Assembly: GCF_003003265.1 (NCBI RefSeq)
Contig: NZ_PVTL01000001.1
Span: 682,001-746,000 of the forward strand
Source of the DNA: Glaciihabitans tibetensis
GTDB lineage: Bacteria; Actinomycetota; Actinomycetes; Actinomycetales; Microbacteriaceae
Reading direction: 5' to 3'
Length of the DNA stretch: 64,000 nucleotides
Shown here: positions 19,711-29,117 of the stretch, in pieces
How positions within the stretch are numbered: position 1 is the stretch's first letter
Layout of the letters: each line of letters starts with the position of its first letter
Notes under the pieces: generated by a model
The model's input: only the letters and a program-made list of their open reading frames with translations
Database searches by the model: none
What the model was told of the DNA's origin: nothing
Translations under genes and position numbers: made by a program

Positions 19711-20478
19711 GTGATCCCCTACTTCGCCCCGCCGCGCCCGCGCGTGTTCGCGCATCGAGGCCTTGCCACGGGCATTGCGGATAACACGCTGCTCGCCTTC
19801 GAACGGGCACTGCAAGCGGGCGCCGGCTATCTCGAGCTGGATGTGCACGCCAGCAGAGACGGCGTCGCGGTCGTCGCCCATGACGCGGATCTGCGAAGAC
19901 TGGCGGGTTCTGAGCGCACGATCGCCAGCCTGACCCTCGCAGAACTGCGCACCATCGACCTCGGTCACGCCCAAAGACTTTCCACCCTCGCCGAGGTGCT
20001 CGCGGCCTTTCCCACAGCCCGCCTGAATATTGATGTCAAAGCACAGGCCGCGATCCCGTCGGTTGCCAAGGCAATCCGGCGAGCCGGCGCGCTGGATCGG
20101 GTGTTGGTCGCATCGTTCAGCGAGCGGCGCCGGAGCGCCACGGTGAAATTGCTTCCGGGCGTCGCGAGCGCGGCCTCGTCGACCGTTCTCGTCCTGGCGG
20201 TGGTCGCAGCGACGCTGCGGCTCACTCCGCTGCTGCGCTTCAGCCTGCGCCGGGTGCACGCCGTACAAATCCCCGAGTCTTTCCGCGGAATTTCGCTCGC
20301 GACGCGCCGGATGATCGACGCGTTTCACGGCGCCGGAGTCGAAGTTCACATCTGGACTGTCAACGAGCGTGCCACAATGGAGCGCCTCCTCGACCTCGGT
20401 ATCGATGGTCTTGTGACTGATCGTGCCGACGTGGCGGTCCGCCTGCTCGAAGAGCGATCCCCCACACGCCGATTGTGA
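19711..20478 (+). CDS. Glycerophosphodiester phosphodiesterase
   Basis: A 255-residue GDPD TIM-barrel enzyme that hydrolyses deacylated phospholipids to glycerol 3-phosphate and an alcohol. Catalytic and metal-binding motifs are HRG (in FAHRGLATG), the N-T pair in IADNTLLAFE, and ELDVH. The C-terminal WTVNERATMERLLDLGIDGLVTDRAD is typical. The GTG at 19711 gives the usual distance to HRG; the ribosome site is weak, so the start is the least certain point. No signal peptide is visible, so it is probably cytoplasmic. Confidence 0.92.
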   Translation: MIPYFAPPRPRVFAHRGLATGIADNTLLAFERALQAGAGYLELDVHASRDGVAVVAHDADLRRLAGSERTIASLTLAELRTIDLGHAQRLSTLAEVLAAFPTARLNIDVKAQAAIPSVAKAIRRAGALDRVLVASFSERRRSATVKLLPGVASAASSTVLVLAVVAATLRLTPLLRFSLRRVHAVQIPESFRGISLATRRMIDAFHGAGVEVHIWTVNERATMERLLDLGIDGLVTDRADVAVRLLEERSPTRRL

Positions 20479-20573
20479 CTGGGAAGAGCCTGTGAAATAT
20501 CACAAGGTTGAAAGGATACGTCCAGCCGGCGGGTTTATAACTTTGAATGCATTGCGATTAAGGAGGCCAGACA

Positions 20574-20939
20574 ATGGCAGACCGTAGTTTGCGCGGCATG
20601 AGACTTGGCACCCAGAGCTTACAGAGCGAAGAGGGCGTGGAGTTTTCCCCGCGAAAGAAAAGTGTTTACCGCACAGCCGACGGAACGACCTTCGAGGTAG
20701 TGTTCTCGGCCGAAGCCGAAGTACCCGAAGTCTGGGAGTCTCCGAAGTCCGGCCAGGAAGGCGTTCTGCTCTCGAGCGACGGCACCCCGGTTGAGACGTC
20801 CCACGTTGAGACCAAGATTCCGCGCAGCCACTGGGACATGCTCCTGGAGCGACGCACCCGTCCGGAGTTGGAAGAACTTCTCCAGGAGCGGCTCGATTAT
20901 CTTCGTGCGCGCAAGGGTCAGAAAAAGGTTGACGCCTAA
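20574..20939 (+). CDS. rbpA: RNA polymerase-binding protein RbpA
   Basis: A 121-residue RbpA, the actinobacterial factor that binds RNA polymerase and principal sigma factors and stabilises the open promoter complex. Recognisable parts are the N-terminal MADRSLRGMRLG, the core YRTADGTTFEVVFSAEAEVP and the C-terminal sigma-interacting RSHWDMLLERRTRPELEELL. The core has no cysteines, so like the mycobacterial form, and unlike the Streptomyces form, it should not bind zinc there. A strong AAGGAGG site precedes the ATG. A perfect intrinsic terminator follows the stop by 18 bases, so it is monocistronic. Confidence 0.96.
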   Translation: MADRSLRGMRLGTQSLQSEEGVEFSPRKKSVYRTADGTTFEVVFSAEAEVPEVWESPKSGQEGVLLSSDGTPVETSHVETKIPRSHWDMLLERRTRPELEELLQERLDYLRARKGQKKVDA

Positions 20940-20957
20940 CCGAAACGGTTAACTCGA

Positions 20958-20999
20958 GCACCTCACACCGGTCACCCGGATGTGAGGTGCTTTTTGTTT
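20958..20999 (+). terminator. Intrinsic terminator of rbpA
   Basis: GCACCTCACA and TGTGAGGTGC form a perfect 10-bp stem, extended by an inner CCGG/CCGG, followed by TTTTTGTTT. It overlaps the last codons of the convergent lnt gene by two bases. Confidence 0.92.
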
Positions 21000-22527
21000 A
21001 CCGCGGCGTGTGACGCCGCTGCACAGCCATGGCCAGCGCGAGAGCCGCCAGCCCGAGGCCCGACACAAACCACTCGATGCCTCGTCCGGCCAGCGATGCA
21101 GGCGTCACCGTCGAGCTCAGGGGGACGTCGGCGACCATGGTGTCGGCCGTGTAGGTGTCCAACTGTTCGATGGTCGATCCGTCCGGCGCGATGATCGCGC
21201 TGGTTCCCACGGTTGAGATGTTGACGACGCTGCGCCCCAGTTCGATGGCCCGGATTCGCGCGATCGCCAGCTGCTGTACGCTCTCGTCGGTCTGGCCGAA
21301 GTCGGCGTTGTTGGTCTGCGCAAGCAGCACCTCGGCGCCATCGCGGACGGCAGCGGTCATGACCGCGTCGTCCGAGATATCGAAACAGATGTTGATTCCG
21401 GCCACAGTGCCGTTGATGTCGAACACCGTGTCGGTTGTGCCCGGGGTGTACTCGCGTGCGATCATGCCGATCAGGTCGGGCGCGAAGGGTTCCCAGAACT
21501 CCCGGTCGGGCACGTACTCGCCGAACGGGATGGGATGCTTCTTGTCGTAGTAATCGACAGCGCCTTCCCCCGCCTCCCAGAGCAACGAGGTGTTGTAGAT
21601 CTTCCCGTCGCGTTCGGTGATGGCGCCCGCCACCAGCGGAGCGTCGAGCTGCGTGCTGACGTAGTCGAAGGCCCGTGCGGCGTAAACCGACTCGAGCGGG
21701 TTGATGTCGGAGGCGCCTTCCGGCCAGACCACCATGTCGAGGTCGAGATCCTGCTCAAACAGCGGCTCGGTCGCCTCGAACTGGGCGGTGAGCAGGTCGC
21801 CCTGCTCACGAGTATCGAAGTAGGCGGCCTTGCCGTTGCCCTGCACCGCTGCGATGGTGCTTGTGCCGGTGATGGCGACCGGGAACGCGGGCACCACGAG
21901 AGCCGCGGTGACCGCGGCGACCACAACGACGAGCCGGATCATCCGCCCCACAGCCCCGAAGCGCACCGCCTCGATCGCCAGCGCGACCAGCGCGACCATG
22001 ACGAAGCTCACCCCCGACACCCCGAGCCAGGGGAACAAATCGGCGAAAGGGCTCTGCGATTGGGAGAGGGCTACCCTTCCCCAGGCGAACCCGCCATAGG
22101 GGAAAGTGCTGGTGACTGCCTCCCGCGCTGTCCACAGGCCCGCGATGATTGCCGGCAGAAGCAGGAGTCGACCCCGTGCGTCCGGCCACAGCCGGGCGCA
22201 CCAGCGGTAGGCCAGGGCGACGAGCAGCACACCCAGCGCGACGAACAGGGACTCGAGAACCGACAGGGCGGTCATCGGAATCGGGCCGAGAAACAGCGAT
22301 GCCCACTCGATGTGCACGAGATAGAACGCGAGGCCGGAAACGAAACCGAGGAGCAGCGCCGAGCGGGGCCGACGGCCGACCGCACTCACGAGAACCAGCG
22401 CGATTCCCACAAAGGTGAGTGGCCAGAGGTCGCGATCGGGGAAGCCGGCGTCCATGATCGGACCGGATGCCGCAGCAAGCACCAACGCTGCCCACAGCGG
22501 AACAATCGGACGGGGATCTGGCCTCAC
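20998..22527 (-). CDS. lnt: Apolipoprotein N-acyltransferase
   Basis: A membrane enzyme of about 509 residues that adds the third acyl chain to lipoproteins. The N-terminal half has six to seven membrane spans. The C-terminal periplasmic nitrilase domain contains the catalytic triad: Glu in VVWPEGAS, Lys in YDKKHPIPFGEYVP, and Cys in NICFDIS. A last span follows (EWFVSGLGLAALALAMAV). The GTG at 22527 avoids overlap with helY and has AGG nearby; a TTG at 22560 would add 11 residues. In mycobacteria Lnt is fused to Ppm1, but here it stands alone. It ends the minus-strand operon that begins far upstream. Confidence 0.93.
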   Translation of the reverse strand: MRPDPRPIVPLWAALVLAAASGPIMDAGFPDRDLWPLTFVGIALVLVSAVGRRPRSALLLGFVSGLAFYLVHIEWASLFLGPIPMTALSVLESLFVALGVLLVALAYRWCARLWPDARGRLLLLPAIIAGLWTAREAVTSTFPYGGFAWGRVALSQSQSPFADLFPWLGVSGVSFVMVALVALAIEAVRFGAVGRMIRLVVVVAAVTAALVVPAFPVAITGTSTIAAVQGNGKAAYFDTREQGDLLTAQFEATEPLFEQDLDLDMVVWPEGASDINPLESVYAARAFDYVSTQLDAPLVAGAITERDGKIYNTSLLWEAGEGAVDYYDKKHPIPFGEYVPDREFWEPFAPDLIGMIAREYTPGTTDTVFDINGTVAGINICFDISDDAVMTAAVRDGAEVLLAQTNNADFGQTDESVQQLAIARIRAIELGRSVVNISTVGTSAIIAPDGSTIEQLDTYTADTMVADVPLSSTVTPASLAGRGIEWFVSGLGLAALALAMAVQRRHTPR

Positions 22528-22537
22528 CAGCCTGAGC

Positions 22538-24973
22538 CTACGCAACGCTGGAGTATGCAACGATGCCGCGTCGCACTGCGTCTAGAGCCTTACGGGCGTT
22601 CGCCCCGACCGGCGCATCGGCCACCATGGAAAGCTGGTCGAGCAGGTCGATGGTCTGCTTGCTCAGGCGCACAAAGTCTCCGGCTGCGAGGTCGGCGATG
22701 GTCAGCGCGCTATCGAGCGATGCGCCCTGTGCCCAGCGGTACATCGCGTGGATGAGCCCGGTGCCGAGCGGCTGGGTGCCGGGCAGACGGTTGTCCCGTT
22801 CGAGGTCATCGAGGTTTGCCCACAGGGTGGTGGTGGCATCGAAGGCCTCGCGGAAGGCGCCGCGCGGGAGGTTTCTTTCGTCGGGCGGGCCTTCGTCGCG
22901 ACGCGGCTCGTAGACCAGGGCGGCGGCCATCGCCGCGAGGGACGCCGGATCGAGGCTGTTCCAAAGCCCCCGGCGCAGCGATTCGGCGACGAGCAGGTCG
23001 CGCTCACCGTAAATGCGCTTCAGGGTGCGCCCATGCGAGGTGACGGTGATCTCGCCGTCGGCATCCGCGCTGAGGTAGTCCAGGCTGAGCAGCACGTCGG
23101 TGACCCGGTCGAAGACCTTGGCAACCGCTCCGGTGCGCGTGCGGATATCGGACCGGAGGCGATCGTTGTCTTTTTTGAGTTTCCACCAGCGTTCGGCCCA
23201 GCGCGCGTGGGCCTCGCGATCGTTGCAGGCGTGGCAGGGGTGCTGCTTCAGTTGCCGCCGGAGGGCTGCGATCTGCTTCTGCCGACGATCCTGGTCGGAG
23301 CGCGTCTGGGCGTCCTGGCGCACGCTCGCCTTGCGCTCGAGGTCGGTGAGCTCGCGCCGAATGCCGATGTATTCCCCGAAGTCGCCAAGGTGGCAGGTCA
23401 TCGACTTGGCGTATCCGTCGAGCGAGTCCTGCTGCGAACGCACCTTGCGGGCGATGTCGACGACGGCGCGGTCGGCCTGGAACTGTGCGAACGACGACTC
23501 GAGCACCTCGCGGGTGTGCGCCCGCCCGAACTGGTCGATGAGGTTGACCGCCATGTTGTACGTCGGTTTGAAGCTCGACACGAGCGGGTAGGTGCGACGG
23601 GAGGCGAGCGAGGCGACGGCATGCGGGTCGAGGCCTTCTGCCCACTGGATTACGGCGTGGCCTTCGACGTCGATGCCGCGCCGCCCGGCGCGGCCGGTAA
23701 GCTGGGTGTACTCCCCCGGTGTGATGGGTACACGTGCTTCACCGTTGAACTTCTCGAGTTTCTCGAGCACCACCGTGCGCGCCGGCATATTGATGCCGAG
23801 CGCGAGCGTTTCTGTGGCGAAAACAAGGCGCACCAGCTTCAGCCGGAACAGCTCCTCGACCACTTCTTTGAAGGCGGGGAGCATTCCGGCGTGGTGCGCG
23901 GCGACGCCCCGCTCCAGACCATCGAGCCACTCGAAGTACCCGAGGACACCGAGGTCTTCGTCGCGCAGCGTGCGGCAACGCTCCTCGACGATGGCGCGGA
24001 TCTCATCGCGCTCGTGGGCCTGGGTCAGGCGAACTCCCGCGCGGAGCACTTGACGCACCGCGGCGTCACAGCCGACCCGGCTGAACACGAAGAAGATTGC
24101 CGGGAGGAGATTCTTGCTATCGAGGAGAGCCACAAACTCGGGCCGGTCCATTCGGGCGTTGTCGCCACGATTGCCCCTCCCGTTGAATTTGCCTGGGTCC
24201 CTGCGGGACCGCGAGTTTGGGCTGCGGGAGCCGACCCGCGTCATCGCCAGCAGCTCTGGGTTCACCCGGTTGGTTGCGGCGACTCCCGTCGTGTCGAACA
24301 GGTCGATCATTTTGGTACGGGTGAGCACGTGCTGCTCCAGCGGCACCGGGCGCTCCTCGGAGACGATGACGTCGGTATCGCCGCGCACGGCCTGCAGCCA
24401 GTCGCCGAATTCCTCGGCGTTGGACACCGTCGCACTGAGCGCGACCATCCGCACCGTCTGGGGAAGATGGATGATGACCTCTTCCCACACCGCACCCCGG
24501 AACCGGTCGGCGAGGTAGTGCACCTCGTCCATGATCACGAAGGCCAGGTTTTCCAGCAGTGCCGAATCCGCGTACAGCATGTTGCGCAGCACCTCGGTGG
24601 TCATGACCACGATGCGCGCGGAGGCGTTGATGTTGGTGTCGCCGGTGAGCAGCCCCACCTGGTCAGCCCCGTACTCCGCGGTCAACTCCTGGAACTTCTG
24701 GTTGCTCAACGCTTTCATCGGTGCGGTATAAAACACTTTGTCGCGGGTGCCCTGCATTGCAAGATAGACGGCGAACTCGGCGACCACGGTCTTGCCCGCG
24801 CCGGTAGGCGCGGCCACGAGTACGCTCTTCCCCTCCTCGAGCGAGATGCACGACGCAACCTGGAACTCGTCGAGATCGAACCGCTGGCGGGCGCGGAACG
24901 CCTCCACCCTGGGTTGCGCGGTGCGGGTGCGTGCTGCGGCGTACCGTTCAGCCGGAGACGGTGACATCATCAC
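22538..24973 (-). CDS. helY: Ski2-like DEAD/DEAH-box helicase
   Basis: An 811-residue ATP-dependent RNA/DNA helicase of the actinobacterial HelY type. Motif I is APTGAGKT (residues 55-62), motif II is DEVH in VIMDEVHYLADRFRG, motif III is LSATVSN, and motif VI is QLTGRAGRRG. A coiled-coil region and a C-terminal helical domain follow. The start GTG at 24973 overlaps the tatC stop by one base, with ATGs one and two codons later. The order tatA-tatC-helY is conserved in actinobacteria, which supports the call. Confidence 0.95.
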   Translation of the reverse strand: MMMSPSPAERYAAARTRTAQPRVEAFRARQRFDLDEFQVASCISLEEGKSVLVAAPTGAGKTVVAEFAVYLAMQGTRDKVFYTAPMKALSNQKFQELTAEYGADQVGLLTGDTNINASARIVVMTTEVLRNMLYADSALLENLAFVIMDEVHYLADRFRGAVWEEVIIHLPQTVRMVALSATVSNAEEFGDWLQAVRGDTDVIVSEERPVPLEQHVLTRTKMIDLFDTTGVAATNRVNPELLAMTRVGSRSPNSRSRRDPGKFNGRGNRGDNARMDRPEFVALLDSKNLLPAIFFVFSRVGCDAAVRQVLRAGVRLTQAHERDEIRAIVEERCRTLRDEDLGVLGYFEWLDGLERGVAAHHAGMLPAFKEVVEELFRLKLVRLVFATETLALGINMPARTVVLEKLEKFNGEARVPITPGEYTQLTGRAGRRGIDVEGHAVIQWAEGLDPHAVASLASRRTYPLVSSFKPTYNMAVNLIDQFGRAHTREVLESSFAQFQADRAVVDIARKVRSQQDSLDGYAKSMTCHLGDFGEYIGIRRELTDLERKASVRQDAQTRSDQDRRQKQIAALRRQLKQHPCHACNDREAHARWAERWWKLKKDNDRLRSDIRTRTGAVAKVFDRVTDVLLSLDYLSADADGEITVTSHGRTLKRIYGERDLLVAESLRRGLWNSLDPASLAAMAAALVYEPRRDEGPPDERNLPRGAFREAFDATTTLWANLDDLERDNRLPGTQPLGTGLIHAMYRWAQGASLDSALTIADLAAGDFVRLSKQTIDLLDQLSMVADAPVGANARKALDAVRRGIVAYSSVA

Positions 24974-25764
24974 TAAATCGTGCTCTCTTCAATCAGACTG
25001 CGAAGTTTCCGCGCGGCCGCGCGATCGTGCAGCCAGGCGACTCCTGCTGCGAGCAGGTACAGCATCAACATCGGGATCGCCAGCAGGAACATGGTCATAA
25101 CGTCGGAAGGGGGCGTGGCTAGCGCGGAGAAAAGGGTGATCGCAAGCACGGCGATCCGCCAGCCCTTGAGGATCGAGGCAGCGCTGAGCACACCGATGAA
25201 GTTCAACAGCACTAGGAACACCGGAAGCACAAATCCGATTCCCACCGCCAGCACCAGACGAGAGACGAAGTCGACGAAGTCCTTGGTGCCGAAGATCGAC
25301 GTGGAATCGTCGGGCGCAAACCCGGCCAGGAGCTCGACCGTGTGCGGAAAGATGAACCACCCGGTGGCGCACCCCGCGAGGAACAGCGGGATGGTTGCCC
25401 CAAGAAAACCGGCGGCGTAGCGCTTCTCGGTGCGCTTGAGCGCCGGCACGATATAGGCCCAGATCTGATACAGCCAGACTGGGCTTGAAATGACGATCCC
25501 GAGAATGACCGTTATCTGCAGCTGGACGTCGAAGGCCTCGGTGAGCCGGGTGTTGTTCAGAACGGCCGTGCGCCCGGTCGACTCGGAAATTTGTTTGAGG
25601 GGTACTTGCAGGGCGTCGAGCACAAACGGCACAAGGAAGTAACCGACAACGGACGCCACCACGATCGCGAGAGCCGCACGAAAGAGCCGGTTGCGCAGTT
25701 CGATGAGGTGGGCACCGAAGGACATCCGGCCTTCTTCGGACTTGCCCCGGGTTCGAGTGGCCAC
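24973..25764 (-). CDS. tatC: Twin-arginine translocase subunit TatC
   Basis: A 263-residue polytopic membrane protein with six spans. Family hallmarks are the N-terminal SFGAHLIELRNRLFRAALAI and the loop with FLVPFVLDALQVPL, followed by VILGIVISSPVWLYQIWAYIVPAL. It recognises twin-arginine signal peptides and forms the export channel with TatA. It lies 5 bases after tatA. No tatB is adjacent. Confidence 0.96.
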   Translation of the reverse strand: MATRTRGKSEEGRMSFGAHLIELRNRLFRAALAIVVASVVGYFLVPFVLDALQVPLKQISESTGRTAVLNNTRLTEAFDVQLQITVILGIVISSPVWLYQIWAYIVPALKRTEKRYAAGFLGATIPLFLAGCATGWFIFPHTVELLAGFAPDDSTSIFGTKDFVDFVSRLVLAVGIGFVLPVFLVLLNFIGVLSAASILKGWRIAVLAITLFSALATPPSDVMTMFLLAIPMLMLYLLAAGVAWLHDRAAARKLRSLIEESTI

Positions 25765-25769
25765 GGACC

Positions 25770-26039
25770 CTAGGGCTTAGACGGGAACTGGGGCCCGTCA
25801 GGGCTGTCCGACGGGCGAACGACCGGCGCGCCCGGGTCCGGGACGGCTGCGCCGGGCGCCGTTACGTTCGGCGCAGCCTCCGAGGGGGCAGCCGCGTCAT
25901 CCTTCTTGATCTCGGACTTGAAGATACGCAGCGACTCACCGAGGCCCCTGGCGAGGGCCGGAAGCTTGGTGCCGCCGAACAAGAGCAATACGACAATGAG
26001 GATGATCAGTAGATGCCATCCGGTAAATCCACTCAGCAT
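25770..26039 (-). CDS. tatA: Twin-arginine translocase subunit TatA
   Basis: An 89-residue TatA. A single N-terminal span ([17 protein letters not shown]) is followed by [21 protein letters not shown], the amphipathic helix, and an Ala/Pro-rich acidic tail. It forms the pore-lining multimer of the Tat pathway. The gene is 5 bases before tatC and 95 bases after pafC. Confidence 0.96.
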   Translation of the reverse strand: MLSGFTGWHLLIILIVVLLLFGGTKLPALARGLGESLRIFKSEIKKDDAAAPSEAAPNVTAPGAAVPDPGAPVVRPSDSPDGPQFPSKP

Positions 26040-26133
26040 GGGGTCACGTCCTTTGTGTCGCAGAAACTTAAGAAGCCTGTGCCCAGTTTAGCGCGCCGCC
26101 TTGGGGCCAACTGCGAAGCACCCGTGTGAGGCG

Positions 26134-27096
26134 TCAGCGGTAGCGGGCGGCCCCCGCGGCCGCCCATTCGGCCACCGCCGTGCGTGCCTCGGCCGGTTCG
26201 ACCACGGTCGCCATCCCCGACATACTCGCGAGCAGTCTCTTGAGTCCGTGATAGTGGGACACCCGGATCGTCGTGCGGAACAACCCACCGATCTCGGTGG
26301 TCACCGCGCCGGCGGGGATGTAATCCGCAAGCAAGGGCGCGGCCGAGGGCACGACGTCGATGGTCACGAGCAGATCCTCCGGCGAACCCTCGAACAGCGT
26401 CTCGGGAAGGGTCACGTCCTGGGCGCGGAAGGTGATCGGCTCCGTCGTGATGACCGGCTCAGAGATGCGGTCCAGCCGGAACGTGCGAACGCCCTGCCGG
26501 AGGTGATCCCAGCCACGCAGGTACCAGTCGGCGTCGAACGATTCGATTCGCAGCGGGTCAACCCGTCGGCTCTGAGCCTCGCCCTGCGCACTGCGGTAGC
26601 AGAACTCGATCTGCACGCCGGTGCTGACCGACTCACGAATGAGGGCGAGAGTGCCGTCTGTAGCGGTGGCTTCGACCGTCAATGAGCTGGGAACGGCGGA
26701 TGCTCCGCGGGACAGCTTTGCCATGAGGCTAGCCACCGCGGCCCGGTCGGCATGCTCGGGCAACGCCGACAGGTACTGCAGTCCGGCGATCAGCGCCGCT
26801 GCCTCGCGCGCCGAGAACCGCGGGGAATCGTCGATGGCGACCCGATTGGTGAGCACGATCTGGTCGTTCAGCTCGAAGTCGTCCCAGTTGATGTCGAACA
26901 GGTCGCCATGCTGGTACTGCGCCGTTTCCCCGGGGATGCCCGATACCCCGATGAGGCGCACCGCATCACGGATCTGGGACTGGGGCACGCCGAAGTGCGC
27001 CGCCACTTCTGCGACGCTGACCCGGTCGTGGTCCACCAGGTAAGGGACGAGGGACAGGAGAAACGCGAGCTTGTCTTGCGCGCGGTGGTCAGCCAT
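26134..27096 (-). CDS. pafC: WYL domain transcriptional regulator PafC
   Basis: A 320-residue WYL-domain regulator. A winged helix-turn-helix is at the N-terminus (VSVAEVAAHFGVPQSQIRDAVRLI), and the WYL/WCX region contains RRVDPLRIESFDADWYLRGWD. With PafB it forms the activator of the LexA-independent mitomycin-type DNA-damage response known in mycobacteria. Its start overlaps the pafB stop by 8 bases, so the pair is made together. Confidence 0.93.
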   Translation of the reverse strand: MADHRAQDKLAFLLSLVPYLVDHDRVSVAEVAAHFGVPQSQIRDAVRLIGVSGIPGETAQYQHGDLFDINWDDFELNDQIVLTNRVAIDDSPRFSAREAAALIAGLQYLSALPEHADRAAVASLMAKLSRGASAVPSSLTVEATATDGTLALIRESVSTGVQIEFCYRSAQGEAQSRRVDPLRIESFDADWYLRGWDHLRQGVRTFRLDRISEPVITTEPITFRAQDVTLPETLFEGSPEDLLVTIDVVPSAAPLLADYIPAGAVTTEIGGLFRTTIRVSHYHGLKRLLASMSGMATVVEPAEARTAVAEWAAAGAARYR

Positions 27097-28084
27097 GGTC
27101 AGTCGCCGTCCTCTCGAGCCGGGACCGAACCGCGTCGCGCAGCTCCGGCGGCGAGACCACGAGGACCTCCGGACCGAATCCGGCGAGTTCGTCGGCGAAC
27201 AGATTGACGTCGGTGTAGTGCAGCAGCAATCTGCCGGCCTCGTCGGTCACGGTGCCCCGACGTTTGTGGAGCCGGGTGGCCGCGTCGGTCGCGGGTTCGA
27301 CGGCGACGACGGCGGTGCGTTCGCTCCACAGCCGTTCGAGGTCGGCGAGGGCGGCATCCGTGGCATCGGCACTGAAGGGTTCGAATTGCTGTTTGGTGAT
27401 CTGCACGGGCGTCAGAATCCTCCGGAGCAAGAAGTTGCGAGTGCCGTCTGCATCCTGGTCGAACCCGTGCAGGAGCCAGCGGCCCTGGTGCTGGATCAGC
27501 GCAATTGGGGCGACCGTGCGGGTGCGAGCGTGGGTCTCGCCGGGCTTGAGGTAGCCGAAACGGACGACGAGCCGCTTCTCTAGAGCCCCGGTCAAAGGCT
27601 CGAACGCGGCATCCCGCACCCTGATATGCGGTGCATAGCCCAGCATGGGCTCGTCAGCGATGACGCCGAGGGAGCGCAGCTTCATCAGCGCACGACGGGA
27701 CTCCCCCGAGAGGGAGCCCTCCCGCCAGACCATGGCCGCCAGGTTCAGCAGCGTCGTCTCCTCCGGCGAGAAGCTGATGTCGGCGGGGAGCTCGTAGTCG
27801 CCGCGCGGGATGCGATACCGCAGGTTCTGGTTGTTGCCCGGATCATCGGGCGCCTCAATCGTCTCGAGGGGTACGCCCAGCTCGCGGATATCGTCCTTGT
27901 CGCGCTCAAACTGCCGCTCGAGTCCGGGGGTCACCCCGTCAACCAGGTACCGCTGCCGGTACCCCTGGACCGTAGACAGGATGTCGACCTTCGTCAGGCC
28001 GTTCTCCGACGCGAGCAACGCGAGGACCAGGCTGAAGAGTCGCTCTTCGACCGGGATCCGTGGGGTGGCTCGGGCGGCGGTCAC
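27089..28084 (-). CDS. pafB: WYL domain transcriptional regulator PafB
   Basis: A 331-residue partner of PafC with helix-turn-helix (IPVEERLFSLVLALLASENGLTKVDIL), central domain and WYL region (APIALIQHQGRWLLHGFDQDADGTRNFLLRRI). The GTG at 28084 is the first possible start clear of the FKBP gene, whose stop is 5 bases upstream. Frame continuation upstream of this point is only an antiparallel-free reading of the FKBP gene in another phase and was excluded. The proteasome accessory gene pafA, after which the family is named, is not here. Confidence 0.92.
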   Translation of the reverse strand: MTAARATPRIPVEERLFSLVLALLASENGLTKVDILSTVQGYRQRYLVDGVTPGLERQFERDKDDIRELGVPLETIEAPDDPGNNQNLRYRIPRGDYELPADISFSPEETTLLNLAAMVWREGSLSGESRRALMKLRSLGVIADEPMLGYAPHIRVRDAAFEPLTGALEKRLVVRFGYLKPGETHARTRTVAPIALIQHQGRWLLHGFDQDADGTRNFLLRRILTPVQITKQQFEPFSADATDAALADLERLWSERTAVVAVEPATDAATRLHKRRGTVTDEAGRLLLHYTDVNLFADELAGFGPEVLVVSPPELRDAVRSRLERTATDHG

Positions 28085-28089
28085 GGACG

Positions 28090-29070
28090 TTACTGGATGC
28101 CCAGGATGTCGAGAACAAACACGATGGTCGACCCGTCGGGGATGCTGGTGGGAGCCGAACCCTCCGGGTAGCCGAACTCGGGCGGGATCACGGCGATGAC
28201 CTGGCTGCCGACGGTCTTTCCGACGAGCGCCTGTGCCAGGCCCGGGATGAGACCCGTGCTGGCGTCGTCTCCGGTCATTTCCACGGCCTCGAAGGTCGAG
28301 GGCTGCTTGCGTTCCCAGCTGGAGTCGAAGACGGTGCTCTCTGCGCCGTCGCTGTTCCAGAGAACGCCGGTGTAGTGCACTACGACCTGGTCGCCCTCCT
28401 CGACGGTGTCGCCGTCTCCGGTGCGGATGTTGGCGATCCGCAGGTCGGTGGGAGGGTTCTCGTTCGGGATCGTGATGCCGGGCGTCCCGTCCGGAGCGGT
28501 GACCACAGCGGGCATTCCGGACACCGGGGAGGACAACGAACCGTTGGCCCGGCCGAGGTAACGAGCGTCGACGTCGGTGACGAGCACGAGGGTGTCGTCG
28601 TTGGCGAGGTTCAGGCTGGGGTCGAGGGCATCGGGGCCGTACATCTCCTCGACGGTCAGCACGGTCGCGGCGCGACTGCCCACCGTCTGGCACTGGATCG
28701 ACTCGGCCATCGCGCTGGAGACATCTCCGGCGGTGAGGCGCACCGGGTTGGCGGGGTCGTAGTCGGTCGAGGTCAGCAGTTCGCCGGAGGACCCGATGAA
28801 AAGGCTCGCCTGGATATCGGCGATGTCGCCCTCGTAGACGGTGTCGCCGTCTCCGGAGGTCAGGATCGTGGTCTGCAGCTCCTGCGCAATAACCGGTGTG
28901 GGGAAGGACACCGAGGGGGCCTCTCCCAGATCTCCGGTCGCGGAGATGAGGTTAGACGCGTCCCCCGCCGACGTCAGCGGGTCACAGGACGAGGGCTGCG
29001 GGATGGAGCTACACCCGGCGGTGACGGCTACAAAACCTGCAGCCATAATCACAGCGACACTCTTACGCAC
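28090..29070 (-). CDS. FKBP-type peptidyl-prolyl isomerase lipoprotein
   Basis: A 326-residue exported lipoprotein. The signal peptide (RKSVAVIMAAGFVAV) ends in a lipobox with the modified cysteine in TAGCSS. The C-terminal 110 residues are a typical FKBP domain (GDQVVVHYTGVLW, GLIPGLAQALVGKTVGSQVIAVIPPEFGYP, FVLDILGI). The middle may be a second, diverged FKBP-like domain. It speeds proline isomerisation in proteins outside the membrane. GTG at 29070 is chosen because AGAAGG precedes it and it places the signal peptide at the N-terminus. It lies between trmI and pafB. Confidence 0.92.
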   Translation of the reverse strand: MRKSVAVIMAAGFVAVTAGCSSIPQPSSCDPLTSAGDASNLISATGDLGEAPSVSFPTPVIAQELQTTILTSGDGDTVYEGDIADIQASLFIGSSGELLTSTDYDPANPVRLTAGDVSSAMAESIQCQTVGSRAATVLTVEEMYGPDALDPSLNLANDDTLVLVTDVDARYLGRANGSLSSPVSGMPAVVTAPDGTPGITIPNENPPTDLRIANIRTGDGDTVEEGDQVVVHYTGVLWNSDGAESTVFDSSWERKQPSTFEAVEMTGDDASTGLIPGLAQALVGKTVGSQVIAVIPPEFGYPEGSAPTSIPDGSTIVFVLDILGIQ

Positions 29071-29117
29071 AAAGCCTTCTTTCGATCGAGCTGGAAACAC
29101 CGGGTTCACTCTAACTG

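Noticed and set aside
22748-24964. Long open frame of about 740 codons on the plus strand
   Set aside because: Antisense to helY, whose helicase motifs are complete. The antisense product shows no recognisable domain.
27089-28693. A longer PafB starting near 28693
   Set aside because: The extra 200 codons overlap the FKBP gene in another frame and are Arg/His-rich noise; the GTG at 28084 gives the normal family length.
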